NCBI GenBank assembly: GCA_030629295.1
Contig: DAOVPH010000004.1
Coordinates: 1 to 23,083, forward strand
Reading direction: 5' to 3'
Length of the DNA stretch: 23,083 bases
Origin: Candidatus Latescibacterota bacterium
GTDB lineage: Bacteria; Latescibacterota; MVCY01
The notes below the pieces were generated by a model that ran no database searches, was not told where the DNA came from, and saw only the letters and a list, made by a program, of their open reading frames with translations. Shown piece after piece: positions 15,106-22,033 of this stretch; position 1 is the first letter of the stretch, and each line of letters starts with the position of its first letter. Position numbers and translations under genes: made by a program.

Positions 15106-16167
15106 TCAGTAAGCCCCGTATTCTTTCACCAGCTCGATTACCCGGCAGTACTGTTGAAAGCTCACATTGTTGGGCACCGAATGGTCAGAGTGGTAAATGT
15201 AGCCGCCGCCCTCTTTAGCAACGGGAATTTTGGTGCTGATCTCTTTTTCGATCACTCGAGGGTCAGGGTCGGCCATAGCCCGAACATCGATGCCGCCCAT
15301 AAAGGCCAGACGGCCACCATACTCTCTCTTTAGCTCAGGCAAGTCCATACCCGCCTTAACCTCTAAGGGCTGCAGACAATCTAGGCCTACTTCTATTAAA
15401 TCCGGAATGATCTCCTTCACCCGCCCGCAGGAATGAAGCAAAACCGGCATCCCATTTTCGTGGCAGAAAGAGAAGACCATCTCGTCCGCCTGTTTGTGTG
15501 TCTGGCGATAAGTCTGAGGGGAAAACAGCAGACCATTTCGATAACCCATATCATTGTAGAAGAATGCTCCATCGCATTTTAGGCCCTTATCTATCAACAT
15601 CTTAATCATTTCCACATGGAGCTTGGCACGGGTCATTACCATATCTTCAACCCAGTCGGGATCGGTAACCATAGCTATCAACAATTCCTCAGATCTCATA
15701 TAAGCTTGCAGGGTGTCGTAACCCCAGCCGCCGCTGACCGTGATGAATCTACCCTCACTTCTGGCCCGGTGATAGGTATTGAAGGCAGTCACCCAGTCCA
15801 CTCGGGTATAATCGGGATAAAGTCTGGGTTTTATCTTCTCCTCCCAATCCCTCTTGGTTTTGATGGGCCGATCGACTATCTGTGGAGTAGAGGAGTAATC
15901 CCGGAAGTTCCTGTCTATGCCGCCTGTGGAACCTTGGACGAGGATAAATTTCTCGTTCTTCTCCAGTATTTTTACCGGGAAACGGGGACCGGTGTCGAAG
16001 CCGATGCCCACTATCTCGAAGCCGAAGTACTCATCGGTAGGGATGTCCTCCGGCAGCCCTTCTTTTCTCCATCTGTTGACCGTGGAACTCCAGGGACTGT
16101 CGTGAATAGCCACCCGGTCTGCCTCTTTATGGTTTAAAGCTAAAAGAATTCTCTCTCGAGAAGTCAT
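15106..16167 (-). CDS. URO-D superfamily protein, HSCG (zinc) type
   Basis: A 353-residue member with the classic opening MTSRERILLALNHKEADR. The core has YNDMGYRNGLLFSPQTYR, then LLHSCGRV (His245, Cys247), the zinc motif of MtaA/CmuA-type methyltransferases, then LQPLEVKAGMDL and LAFMGGIDVRAMADPDP. The C-terminal GGGYIYHSDHSVP replaces the usual GPSHN-like block. The LEVKAGMD segment places it in the group often found with corrinoid-dependent systems, though no corrinoid protein is seen here. AAGGAGG lies 9 bases before the ATG. It starts 38 bases after the 16206-17471 member and is followed after 36 bases by the aldo/keto reductase, so these three genes are probably one operon. Confidence 0.9.
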   Translation of the reverse strand: MTSRERILLALNHKEADRVAIHDSPWSSTVNRWRKEGLPEDIPTDEYFGFEIVGIGFDTGPRFPVKILEKNEKFILVQGSTGGIDRNFRDYSSTPQIVDRPIKTKRDWEEKIKPRLYPDYTRVDWVTAFNTYHRARSEGRFITVSGGWGYDTLQAYMRSEELLIAMVTDPDWVEDMVMTRAKLHVEMIKMLIDKGLKCDGAFFYNDMGYRNGLLFSPQTYRQTHKQADEMVFSFCHENGMPVLLHSCGRVKEIIPDLIEVGLDCLQPLEVKAGMDLPELKREYGGRLAFMGGIDVRAMADPDPRVIEKEISTKIPVAKEGGGYIYHSDHSVPNNVSFQQYCRVIELVKEYGAY

Positions 16168-16205
16168 TTTTATTGCCTCCTTGCGTTAAGCCGTAGGCTA
16201 TTCTT

Positions 16206-17471
16206 TTAATGCAGGGTGCGATATTCCTTAAATGCCTCGAACAGTGCAACCAGATTTTCAACTGGGGTGCCGGTTTGGATATTGTGGATAGTATTGAAGA
16301 CAAACCCTCCTCCCTTTCCAAATATCTGAATGCGCTCCTTGACCTGGTCTTTCACCTCTTCAGATTTGCCAAACGGAAGGGTTCTCTGGGTGTCGATCCC
16401 ACCGCCCCAGAAGATCAAACGCTCACCGTATTTCTCTTTCAGAAATTTAGGGTCCATCCCCGCAGCCGAGCACTGAACCGGATTGAGGATGTCTACCCCA
16501 GCGTCGACGAAATCATCCAAGAAGGCCACTACCGAGCCGCAGCTATGAAAGAAGGTCTTCCAGCGGGTGTGGGTGTGGACCCACTGGTTAATCCTCTGGT
16601 GAAATGGTTTGTACATCTCTCGATAAAGGTTGGGAGAGATGAAAGGGCCGTTTTGAGCACCAAAATCCGTGCCGCTGATGAAAATGGCTTCTATCTTATC
16701 GCCCACTGCCTGTCGGTAAAGTTCAAGGTTTTTTAAAATCTGTTCGGTCTGAAGCTCAAAGATACCCTTGATGTACTCAGGATAGAGTAGATGTGCCGTG
16801 TACCACTGCTCCGGGGCGCGGATGCCTTTAGGATTTTTAACCCAAGGGCCGGGCACAAGGGCGATATCGCCCAAGCCACCCTGACCGAAATTACCGATGA
16901 TCGCCCGGGAGGTATTGTGGTAAAGATGATCGGCCTGTCGTTCCAGGTGGGTCAGGTCTTCGTCGGTGAACTGGGGGTACATCCCCTCAATCCACTCCTC
17001 CGGATCGAGTTGGCTCTCGTCTATGGACTCTTGGCGGACAATGGTGTCGAAATAGAATCCTCCTTTAGGCATCCGGGCAGATGGTTGGGCGCTGTTATCG
17101 CCGCCAGGGTAGACGAGGGTGTCGCCCCGTTCGTTCACGGTAGTAGTGAAACCCTCTCCGATCAGCACCTCCGTCCCATCTCCTGTACGCCACGGTTTCC
17201 AGCGGTAATTGGGGTATCCGAACATCGTGTTTCGCATCTCAATTCCTACTATGTCTATCTCGAGGGCGTCCAGTACATCCTCTTCGACTTGACCTAAAAC
17301 TTGGTAAGGTTCTTGCACTTTAACCAACCTATCTTCGAGCCCCAGCGCTTTTCGAAGTTTGCTCAAAGCAGAGGCACAGATACCTGTGACCGGGGTGGAG
17401 CCTAAATCCAGCGGCACCCTGTCCGGCAGTTCATGGTTTAGCGTCTTCTTGACGCGCTCCCGAGAAGTCAT
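16206..17471 (-). CDS. URO-D superfamily protein, HSCG type, enlarged
   Basis: A 421-residue member, about 60 longer than its neighbours because of an inserted region around 95-230. That region is rich in Trp, Pro and Gly and includes MPKGGFYFDTI. It opens MTSRERVKKTLNHELPDRVPLDLGSTPVTGI, close to the 9634-10782 protein. The motif FFHSCGSV gives His309 and Cys311, the expected zinc pair. NPVQCSAAGMD contributes another cysteine, and FWGGGIDTQRTLPFGKSEEV follows. Two adjacent ATGs exist (17471 and 17474); the second in reading order is better spaced from GGAGGAG and matches the MTSRER family start. It is followed after 38 bases by the 15106-16167 member and preceded by a 244-base hairpin-rich gap. 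Confidence 0.9.
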   Translation of the reverse strand: MTSRERVKKTLNHELPDRVPLDLGSTPVTGICASALSKLRKALGLEDRLVKVQEPYQVLGQVEEDVLDALEIDIVGIEMRNTMFGYPNYRWKPWRTGDGTEVLIGEGFTTTVNERGDTLVYPGGDNSAQPSARMPKGGFYFDTIVRQESIDESQLDPEEWIEGMYPQFTDEDLTHLERQADHLYHNTSRAIIGNFGQGGLGDIALVPGPWVKNPKGIRAPEQWYTAHLLYPEYIKGIFELQTEQILKNLELYRQAVGDKIEAIFISGTDFGAQNGPFISPNLYREMYKPFHQRINQWVHTHTRWKTFFHSCGSVVAFLDDFVDAGVDILNPVQCSAAGMDPKFLKEKYGERLIFWGGGIDTQRTLPFGKSEEVKDQVKERIQIFGKGGGFVFNTIHNIQTGTPVENLVALFEAFKEYRTLH

Positions 17472-17573
17472 CATCTCCTCCTCTCGATAGTCAGATGCTC
17501 ATCGCAGAAAACGGGGCAGGCAAAGACACGAAGGTTGATAACACGACTTGGTTCGTACCGCTCTGGTATGAGG

Positions 17574-17624
17574 TGTGAAGGAATCCTTTCCTTCACAGTG
17601 CCGACGGGAAAGGATTCCCGTCGG
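17574..17624. terminator. Two adjacent perfect hairpins, mutually complementary
   Basis: Hairpin A: TGTGAAGGA pairs with TCCTTCACA around a six-base loop (17574-17597). Hairpin B: CCGACGGGAA pairs with TTCCCGTCGG around a four-base loop (17601-17624). In addition GGAATCCTTTCC at 17580-17591 is the exact reverse complement of GGAAAGGATTCC at 17607-17618, so the two hairpins can refold into one alternative stem. They lie about 90-140 bases after the stop of the 17716-18867 gene. There is no long T run after either hairpin on the minus strand, so simple intrinsic termination is not assured; a dispersed repeat is also possible. Confidence 0.55.
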
Positions 17625-17632
17625 CCTCGATA

Positions 17633-17700
17633 CAATTAGTGTAATTCGTGTAATTCGTGGTTACTCTTTGGTTGCGGCTTTGCTGCGCTGCGCTCTCCGC
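17633..17700. repeat. Dispersed-type repeat with tandem GTAATTCGT units
   Basis: Two exact 9-base units (GTAATTCGT, 17641-17658) follow a degenerate one, then GGTTACTC and a GC-rich GCTGCGCTGCGC segment. On the minus strand this is the familiar AACCACGAATTACACGAATT intergenic repeat of many uncultivated bacterial genomes. It lies immediately downstream of the 17716-18867 gene; small open frames reading through it are not genes. Confidence 0.65.
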
Positions 17701-17715
17701 GGCAAACAAATACGC

Positions 17716-18867
17716 TCAGGGAATACGAATAGGATACCTTCCCAAGCGCTCCCTTGCCTCTTTCATCTTCAGGACGTTCTCCCGACTGGCCCCGACGGCT
17801 ATGGAATGACTGGCCCCGTAAATAAACCCTCCCCCAGGGGCGGCCCACTTTATGCCATAACGGGCATCCGCTTCCACATCTTCCGGTGTGCCTCCGATGA
17901 GGTTCTCGTTGCTGACGCCTCCCCAAAGGGTTACCCTATCCCCGTAGCGTTCCTTAAGCAGCTTGATATCCATGCCGGCCGTGGGCTGGATGGATTCGTA
18001 CGCATCGCATCCCGCCTGGATGAAGTAGTCGAAGATCTCTAAGGTTCTCCCGCAACTATGCTTCAACAATTTCATGCCAAGCCGATGCGCTTCATCACAG
18101 TAAGCCTTGAGCCAAGGGAATACGTGTTCTACGAATATCTTAGGATGAGCCAGAAGGGCGGTACTGCTGCCATAATCCGCACAGGGAATGACGCCGTCTA
18201 TCCCCTCCTCGGCATAGTACTTCAACATACCAATGACCTGTCTGCCAGCCAGCTCCGACAGCTTGGCGTGCATTTCGGGATGAAGAGCGAGGTTCAGGTA
18301 GCGCTCTTCGTCGGTCTGGCCAAAAGTCGGGAACCCGATATCGCCGACCAAGCAGGCAATAAAATGAGTACCTTTCATCTCCCTAACTACATGTCTTACG
18401 AACTCCCAGTGAGCATCTTCTGGTTTTTTAACCCCTTCCCTGACAATCTCATCTATCTCTGCTTCCAAACTTTCCAGAGTGGGAGGGGTATAGGCTCTCG
18501 GATTCATCTGGTAAGGCATAAGGTCGTGGGTCACTGAGGAGATGCGATAGAGGCTGCCACCTTCATCCTCGTACGTATCCTCATCGAGTTGCCTCATAGC
18601 TTTACTACCATTCCCTAACAGTTGCACGGTAACGATGTCAAGTCCTAAGGCTTTCGCCAGATCAATAGTGTCTCGCTTGTAAGACGCCACGATTGCCTCA
18701 TCTTGGCCCTCCCACCAGGCCCTGGTTTCCCTCATCTTGGCGTGGACAAAAGTGAACCTGCCCAGAATATCCTCGTAGACATTGTAGTCTATCCAATGTT
18801 CACCCCAGGGGATAATGTCCGGTTCTTGATGGTTCAAGGTCTTAAACACTCGTTCTCTTGGTAACAT
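17716..18867 (-). CDS. URO-D superfamily protein, HSCG type, first of the array
   Basis: A 383-residue member. It opens MLPRERVFKTLNHQEPDIIP, with a His/Trp-rich WGEHWIDYNVYEDIL stretch. The core has PCADYGSSTALLAHPKIF, then LLKHSCGRT (His270, Cys272), the zinc-type pair, then IQPTAGMDIKLLKERYGDR and LWGGVSNENLIGGTPEDV. The C-terminal YGASHSIAVGASRENV is typical. The ATG at 18865-18867 gives the family-standard N-terminus with GGGA about 8 bases upstream; longer starts exist in the same frame but add no family sequence. A strong promoter-like pair lies at 18905-18933, so this gene probably opens the transcript for the URO-D array. It is followed by a repeat- and hairpin-rich gap. Confidence 0.9.
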   Translation of the reverse strand: MLPRERVFKTLNHQEPDIIPWGEHWIDYNVYEDILGRFTFVHAKMRETRAWWEGQDEAIVASYKRDTIDLAKALGLDIVTVQLLGNGSKAMRQLDEDTYEDEGGSLYRISSVTHDLMPYQMNPRAYTPPTLESLEAEIDEIVREGVKKPEDAHWEFVRHVVREMKGTHFIACLVGDIGFPTFGQTDEERYLNLALHPEMHAKLSELAGRQVIGMLKYYAEEGIDGVIPCADYGSSTALLAHPKIFVEHVFPWLKAYCDEAHRLGMKLLKHSCGRTLEIFDYFIQAGCDAYESIQPTAGMDIKLLKERYGDRVTLWGGVSNENLIGGTPEDVEADARYGIKWAAPGGGFIYGASHSIAVGASRENVLKMKEARERLGRYPIRIP

Positions 18868-18904
18868 TTCCATTCCCTTTCTAAGGTTGCTCCTCATTGT
18901 TTGT

Positions 18905-18933
18905 ATTCTAATACATCCGTTCTTAGATTGCAA
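18905..18933 (-). promoter_or_regulatory. Sigma70-like promoter before the URO-D array
   Basis: On the minus strand a -35 box TTGCAA (18928-18933) and a -10 box TAGAAT (18905-18910) are separated by exactly 17 bases. They match the consensus at 4 and 5 of 6 positions. The predicted start of transcription near 18898 leaves a leader of about 30 bases before the ATG at 18867. The 135-base gap to the PfkB-HAD gene supports a new transcription unit here. Confidence 0.6.
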
Positions 18934-19002
18934 CACATTTTTTTAGCAGGTTCTCTTTTCTTAACCGATTAGATTACAGAATCATATCAACTCCGGGTTT
19001 CA

Positions 19003-20910
19003 CTACAGATCGGTCCCCCAAAGGAATTTTGACAGAGCCGAGGCCTGGGAGAAGTCCGGAACGATCACATCAGCGCCGGCCTTTATGAGCCGGGTGCGTT
19101 TCTCCATATTGAGGCCAAAACGCCGCACCTCATCGGAAGCGACTCCAACGGCTATGCCTCCTTGTTTTCTGGTCTCGCGCAGTTCCACCGGCCCGTCACC
19201 GAAGCAACAAAGCTGCGGCCCCTTCAGATGGTTTTCTCTCAAAATGCGCTCCACCACCATTTTCTTGGAACAGGTATCTATATCCCCTGTGGCCCCGTAG
19301 ATTCTACCTTCAAAGAGTCGGGCATAGCCCAGGACCTCAGCCTCGCGAACCACGTCCTCCTGGTCTGTGCCGCTGGCGATGTAGAGCTTGACGCCACGTC
19401 TGTAGAGTGCTTCGAGGAATCGGACGCCCCCCTTGATGGTGAAATCCTCCACGTCAAGCTCCCCAGCCCGGAGCTTTCGGATACGCTTCCGCACCATCTC
19501 CATAAGCGCCTCGTTGTAGATTTTTTTGTAGCCGAATCTATCGAGTATCTTCTCCGGGGGCACACAGCCAAATTCTTCGACCATCTCCACCAAATGCTGC
19601 ATTTGCACAATGGTCTGAATGCCGGTTGATTTATCAATATATTCTCTTACCCTGCTTACCACTCTGTGGTATAGCCCTTCATCTGCGCTGAGATAGCGAT
19701 CTCCCAAAATTGCCCGGACCATCGCCGGCTCCATGATCTCTTCCCAGCCCTGGCGCAGGGCGGATATGGTGCCATCGTGATCGAAAATAACGTGCTCTAT
19801 ACGGCCCGTTTGGAGACCTTCGTTGATGATTTCGATCTCCGTGCCTTCGACAAAAATGGCGCGACGTGGATCTTCAGACAGTTCGGGGTTATAGACGTAA
19901 TCGGGACTACTCCCGATCTCAAGTATCTCTCCGGGAGAGGCTGTGCCGCACTGGAACAGCTTCTGCACCGTCACCGCTGAGGCAAAATTGGCCACCTCAG
20001 CCGCCTCACCGACCGTCGCACCACCGGCCAGAGCCGCGGCCACCGCACTTACCCCCGTGTCTCCTGCACCTACCGGGTCAATCCGCTTCAATATCTGGAT
20101 CCCCGGCACGTCCACATCCTGCCGACCGTCATACACCACCATCCCTCTGGACTCGCGGGTAATAAAGACCGCCTCTGCAGCCGTTTTGTCTTTTATCTTT
20201 CGGGCATACTGCATAAGTTCTTCAAGGGGAATGATCCCTCCCGAAGGTTTCTCCACACCGGCTAATCGAGCCGCTTCCCACTGGTTGACTTTAAGATACG
20301 CCTTCCTGAACTCCCCACTTTTTTGCCGGCTATCCACCACAAAACACCTGTCCGGGTGCTGGGAGACAATCCGATTGATCCCTTTGGCTAAGTTGCCACC
20401 ATAGATACCATTAGGCAACTGCTGGTTGATGATCACCGACTGAACGGAATCCAAGGTTTTCTCAAGCTGTTGGATCAATCTTTGCTCGGTATCCGGCTCG
20501 ATCTGATTGAACATCCCAAAATCAATCCGCTGTTGTTCCTCATCTCGATGGTAAGGCTTCCCATATACGGGGGTGTCCCAGTGCTCTTCCTGAACCAATA
20601 AGCCTCCTACATCCACTCCAATTTGGGCAAGCAGATGAACAAGTTCCCGGCCAAAGAGGTCGTCTCCTACCACTCCGATGGCGAAAACGGATTTCACCCC
20701 CAGATCCACCAGATTATGCACCACATTGGACGCACCTCCCAGGCTGTACCGCTGCTCTTTGACCGGCTGCGTGAGTTTGCCCGTTTCCAGAGACGCCTCA
20801 GCCGCACTGGGTTCCAACATCCAGTAGGCGTCGAGACAAAAATCGCCGACAACCGCCACGCGGGTGATGGATACTCTATCGAGAATTTCCTCCAAACGCT
20901 TCCGATTCAT
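19003..20910 (-). CDS. PfkB-type sugar kinase fused to HAD phosphatase
   Basis: A 635-residue two-domain protein. Residues 1 to about 335 are a ribokinase/PfkB kinase close to the heptose-kinase part of HldE/RfaE: VVGDFCLDAYW at the start, SLGGASNVVHNL near 57-68, VVGDDLFG, and the catalytic DPVGAGDTG at 288-296 (Asp294 the likely base). From about residue 370 a HAD-type hydrolase begins with FDHDGTIS (Asp377, Asp379), continues with IASGTDQED, and has the acidic motif FGDGPVEL near 587. The HldE nucleotidyltransferase domain is absent. The protein may therefore phosphorylate a sugar at one position and remove phosphate at another, or regulate its level. The start is sound (GAGGAG, 5 bases upstream). 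It follows the unknown 20925-21962 gene by 14 bases. Confidence 0.88.
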   Translation of the reverse strand: MNRKRLEEILDRVSITRVAVVGDFCLDAYWMLEPSAAEASLETGKLTQPVKEQRYSLGGASNVVHNLVDLGVKSVFAIGVVGDDLFGRELVHLLAQIGVDVGGLLVQEEHWDTPVYGKPYHRDEEQQRIDFGMFNQIEPDTEQRLIQQLEKTLDSVQSVIINQQLPNGIYGGNLAKGINRIVSQHPDRCFVVDSRQKSGEFRKAYLKVNQWEAARLAGVEKPSGGIIPLEELMQYARKIKDKTAAEAVFITRESRGMVVYDGRQDVDVPGIQILKRIDPVGAGDTGVSAVAAALAGGATVGEAAEVANFASAVTVQKLFQCGTASPGEILEIGSSPDYVYNPELSEDPRRAIFVEGTEIEIINEGLQTGRIEHVIFDHDGTISALRQGWEEIMEPAMVRAILGDRYLSADEGLYHRVVSRVREYIDKSTGIQTIVQMQHLVEMVEEFGCVPPEKILDRFGYKKIYNEALMEMVRKRIRKLRAGELDVEDFTIKGGVRFLEALYRRGVKLYIASGTDQEDVVREAEVLGYARLFEGRIYGATGDIDTCSKKMVVERILRENHLKGPQLCCFGDGPVELRETRKQGGIAVGVASDEVRRFGLNMEKRTRLIKAGADVIVPDFSQASALSKFLWGTDL

Positions 20911-20924
20911 TTAATCTCCTCAAG

Positions 20925-21962
20925 CTAACAGAGTCCAGATACTATGCACCTATACAAATACGGTATCGTCCGCTTCTGATTGCCCTGAATATACATCCCC
21001 TCGCCGCCAAAGGAGCGGGGAATCCTGGTCACCACGCTTTTCTGATCGCGATAGTAATATCCTATAGCTGCTTCGTCCGCCATATGCTGAGGGTCATACG
21101 GCCTGAGGTCAAAATCCGCCGTGAACATCCCGTAGGGAACATAACCCGTGTTGGAGGCCATGGAAACCGCCTTTAGTAGGACTTCCGGGCCGGTCACCGC
21201 ACAGCCGACATTAAGCACGACGCCACTGCCCTGAGCACATTTCGTCACCTCGTGGACAAAGATCAGGAAATCCCGGCCGCTGCAGCCGCCCTTGGCCTCA
21301 GCCGAAAAGCCGGGATGCTGTTCGGTCACATCTGTGCCGATGGAGGCATGGACCGTAAACGGAATCCCTTTGCGGTAGGCACAGGCCAGAAGACTCTTAT
21401 CGGGATGGGCGAACTTCTGAGGAGAATCCGGCCGGCTCACCTTTGATAGCACTTTCGCGAAAAACTCAGGCTCGCATATCATACGTCCCAGTGCTTCGCC
21501 GTATCCCAACTTCAACGCATTGCCCAATTTCAGGGCTTCGTTGATATAACAGAATTCGTAAGCCATGCCGAACTTGCCTTCAGGAAGGGCATTGGGCACA
21601 TCCTCGCTGGTTTGGCCAATCAGAGCCAGCTCAAAATCGTGGATAGCCCCGGCGCCGTTGGTAGCCACAAGCGTGATGATCCCTCTTTCGATCAAATCCA
21701 TAACAAGCAGACTCAGACCGTTCTTTATCAGGTGGGCTCCGGTAAACAACATGACGGGCTGCTTTTGTTTGCGGGCAGATAGGATACGAGCGGCCACCTC
21801 CTCGATCAGCCTGGCCGATTTTTCCCCGATCTCAGGCGGTTTTTTAAGTACCTGTTCCGGCAGAATCAGGTCAGCTACACTGACTTTATTTCGTCGGCTT
21901 TTCAACGGATAGGTCTTTATCTCAGCTAAGTCAAAAATCGAGAATTTGCCCTTGTATTCCAT
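20925..21962 (-). CDS. Uncharacterised protein, possibly deoxyhypusine-synthase-like fold
   Basis: A 345-residue soluble protein that I do not recognise with certainty. Glycine-rich segments FTGAHLIKNGLSLL and VATNGAGAIHDFE near residues 72-110 recall the way deoxyhypusine-synthase-like proteins bind NAD (a residue-loaded strand, then NGAG/TAGG, then an acidic turn). Further conserved-looking blocks are HASIGTDVTEQHPG, VVLNVGCAVTGPEV and TRIPRSFGGEGMYIQG. No signal peptide or membrane span is present. Its gene lies between a GH38 alpha-mannosidase (71 bases upstream) and the PfkB-HAD gene (14 bases downstream), implying a step in sugar metabolism rather than hypusine formation. AGAGG lies about 6 bases before the ATG. 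The fold suggestion is weak and rests on short motifs. Confidence 0.7.
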   Translation of the reverse strand: MEYKGKFSIFDLAEIKTYPLKSRRNKVSVADLILPEQVLKKPPEIGEKSARLIEEVAARILSARKQKQPVMLFTGAHLIKNGLSLLVMDLIERGIITLVATNGAGAIHDFELALIGQTSEDVPNALPEGKFGMAYEFCYINEALKLGNALKLGYGEALGRMICEPEFFAKVLSKVSRPDSPQKFAHPDKSLLACAYRKGIPFTVHASIGTDVTEQHPGFSAEAKGGCSGRDFLIFVHEVTKCAQGSGVVLNVGCAVTGPEVLLKAVSMASNTGYVPYGMFTADFDLRPYDPQHMADEAAIGYYYRDQKSVVTRIPRSFGGEGMYIQGNQKRTIPYLYRCIVSGLC

Positions 21963-22033
21963 CGCTGCCTCTCGACAATTGAATGTCCCCTAATTTTTAG
22001 CGCTCCAAAGAACATCAATCCTTATAGAACAGT

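Noticed and set aside
15616..17297. Plus-strand open frames of about 170 codons opposite two URO-D genes
   Set aside because: They are shadows created by the codon bias of the real minus-strand genes; the opposite frames carry full family motifs.
17633..17660. Short tandem units considered as a CRISPR or protein-binding iteron
   Set aside because: Only two exact 9-base units without spacers, matching a common dispersed repeat; no cas genes or replication gene nearby.
17636..17926. A 96-codon minus-strand frame with a HELHELH-like end
   Set aside because: It is out of frame within a URO-D gene and ends in the tandem GTAATTCGT repeat, a known source of spurious proteins.
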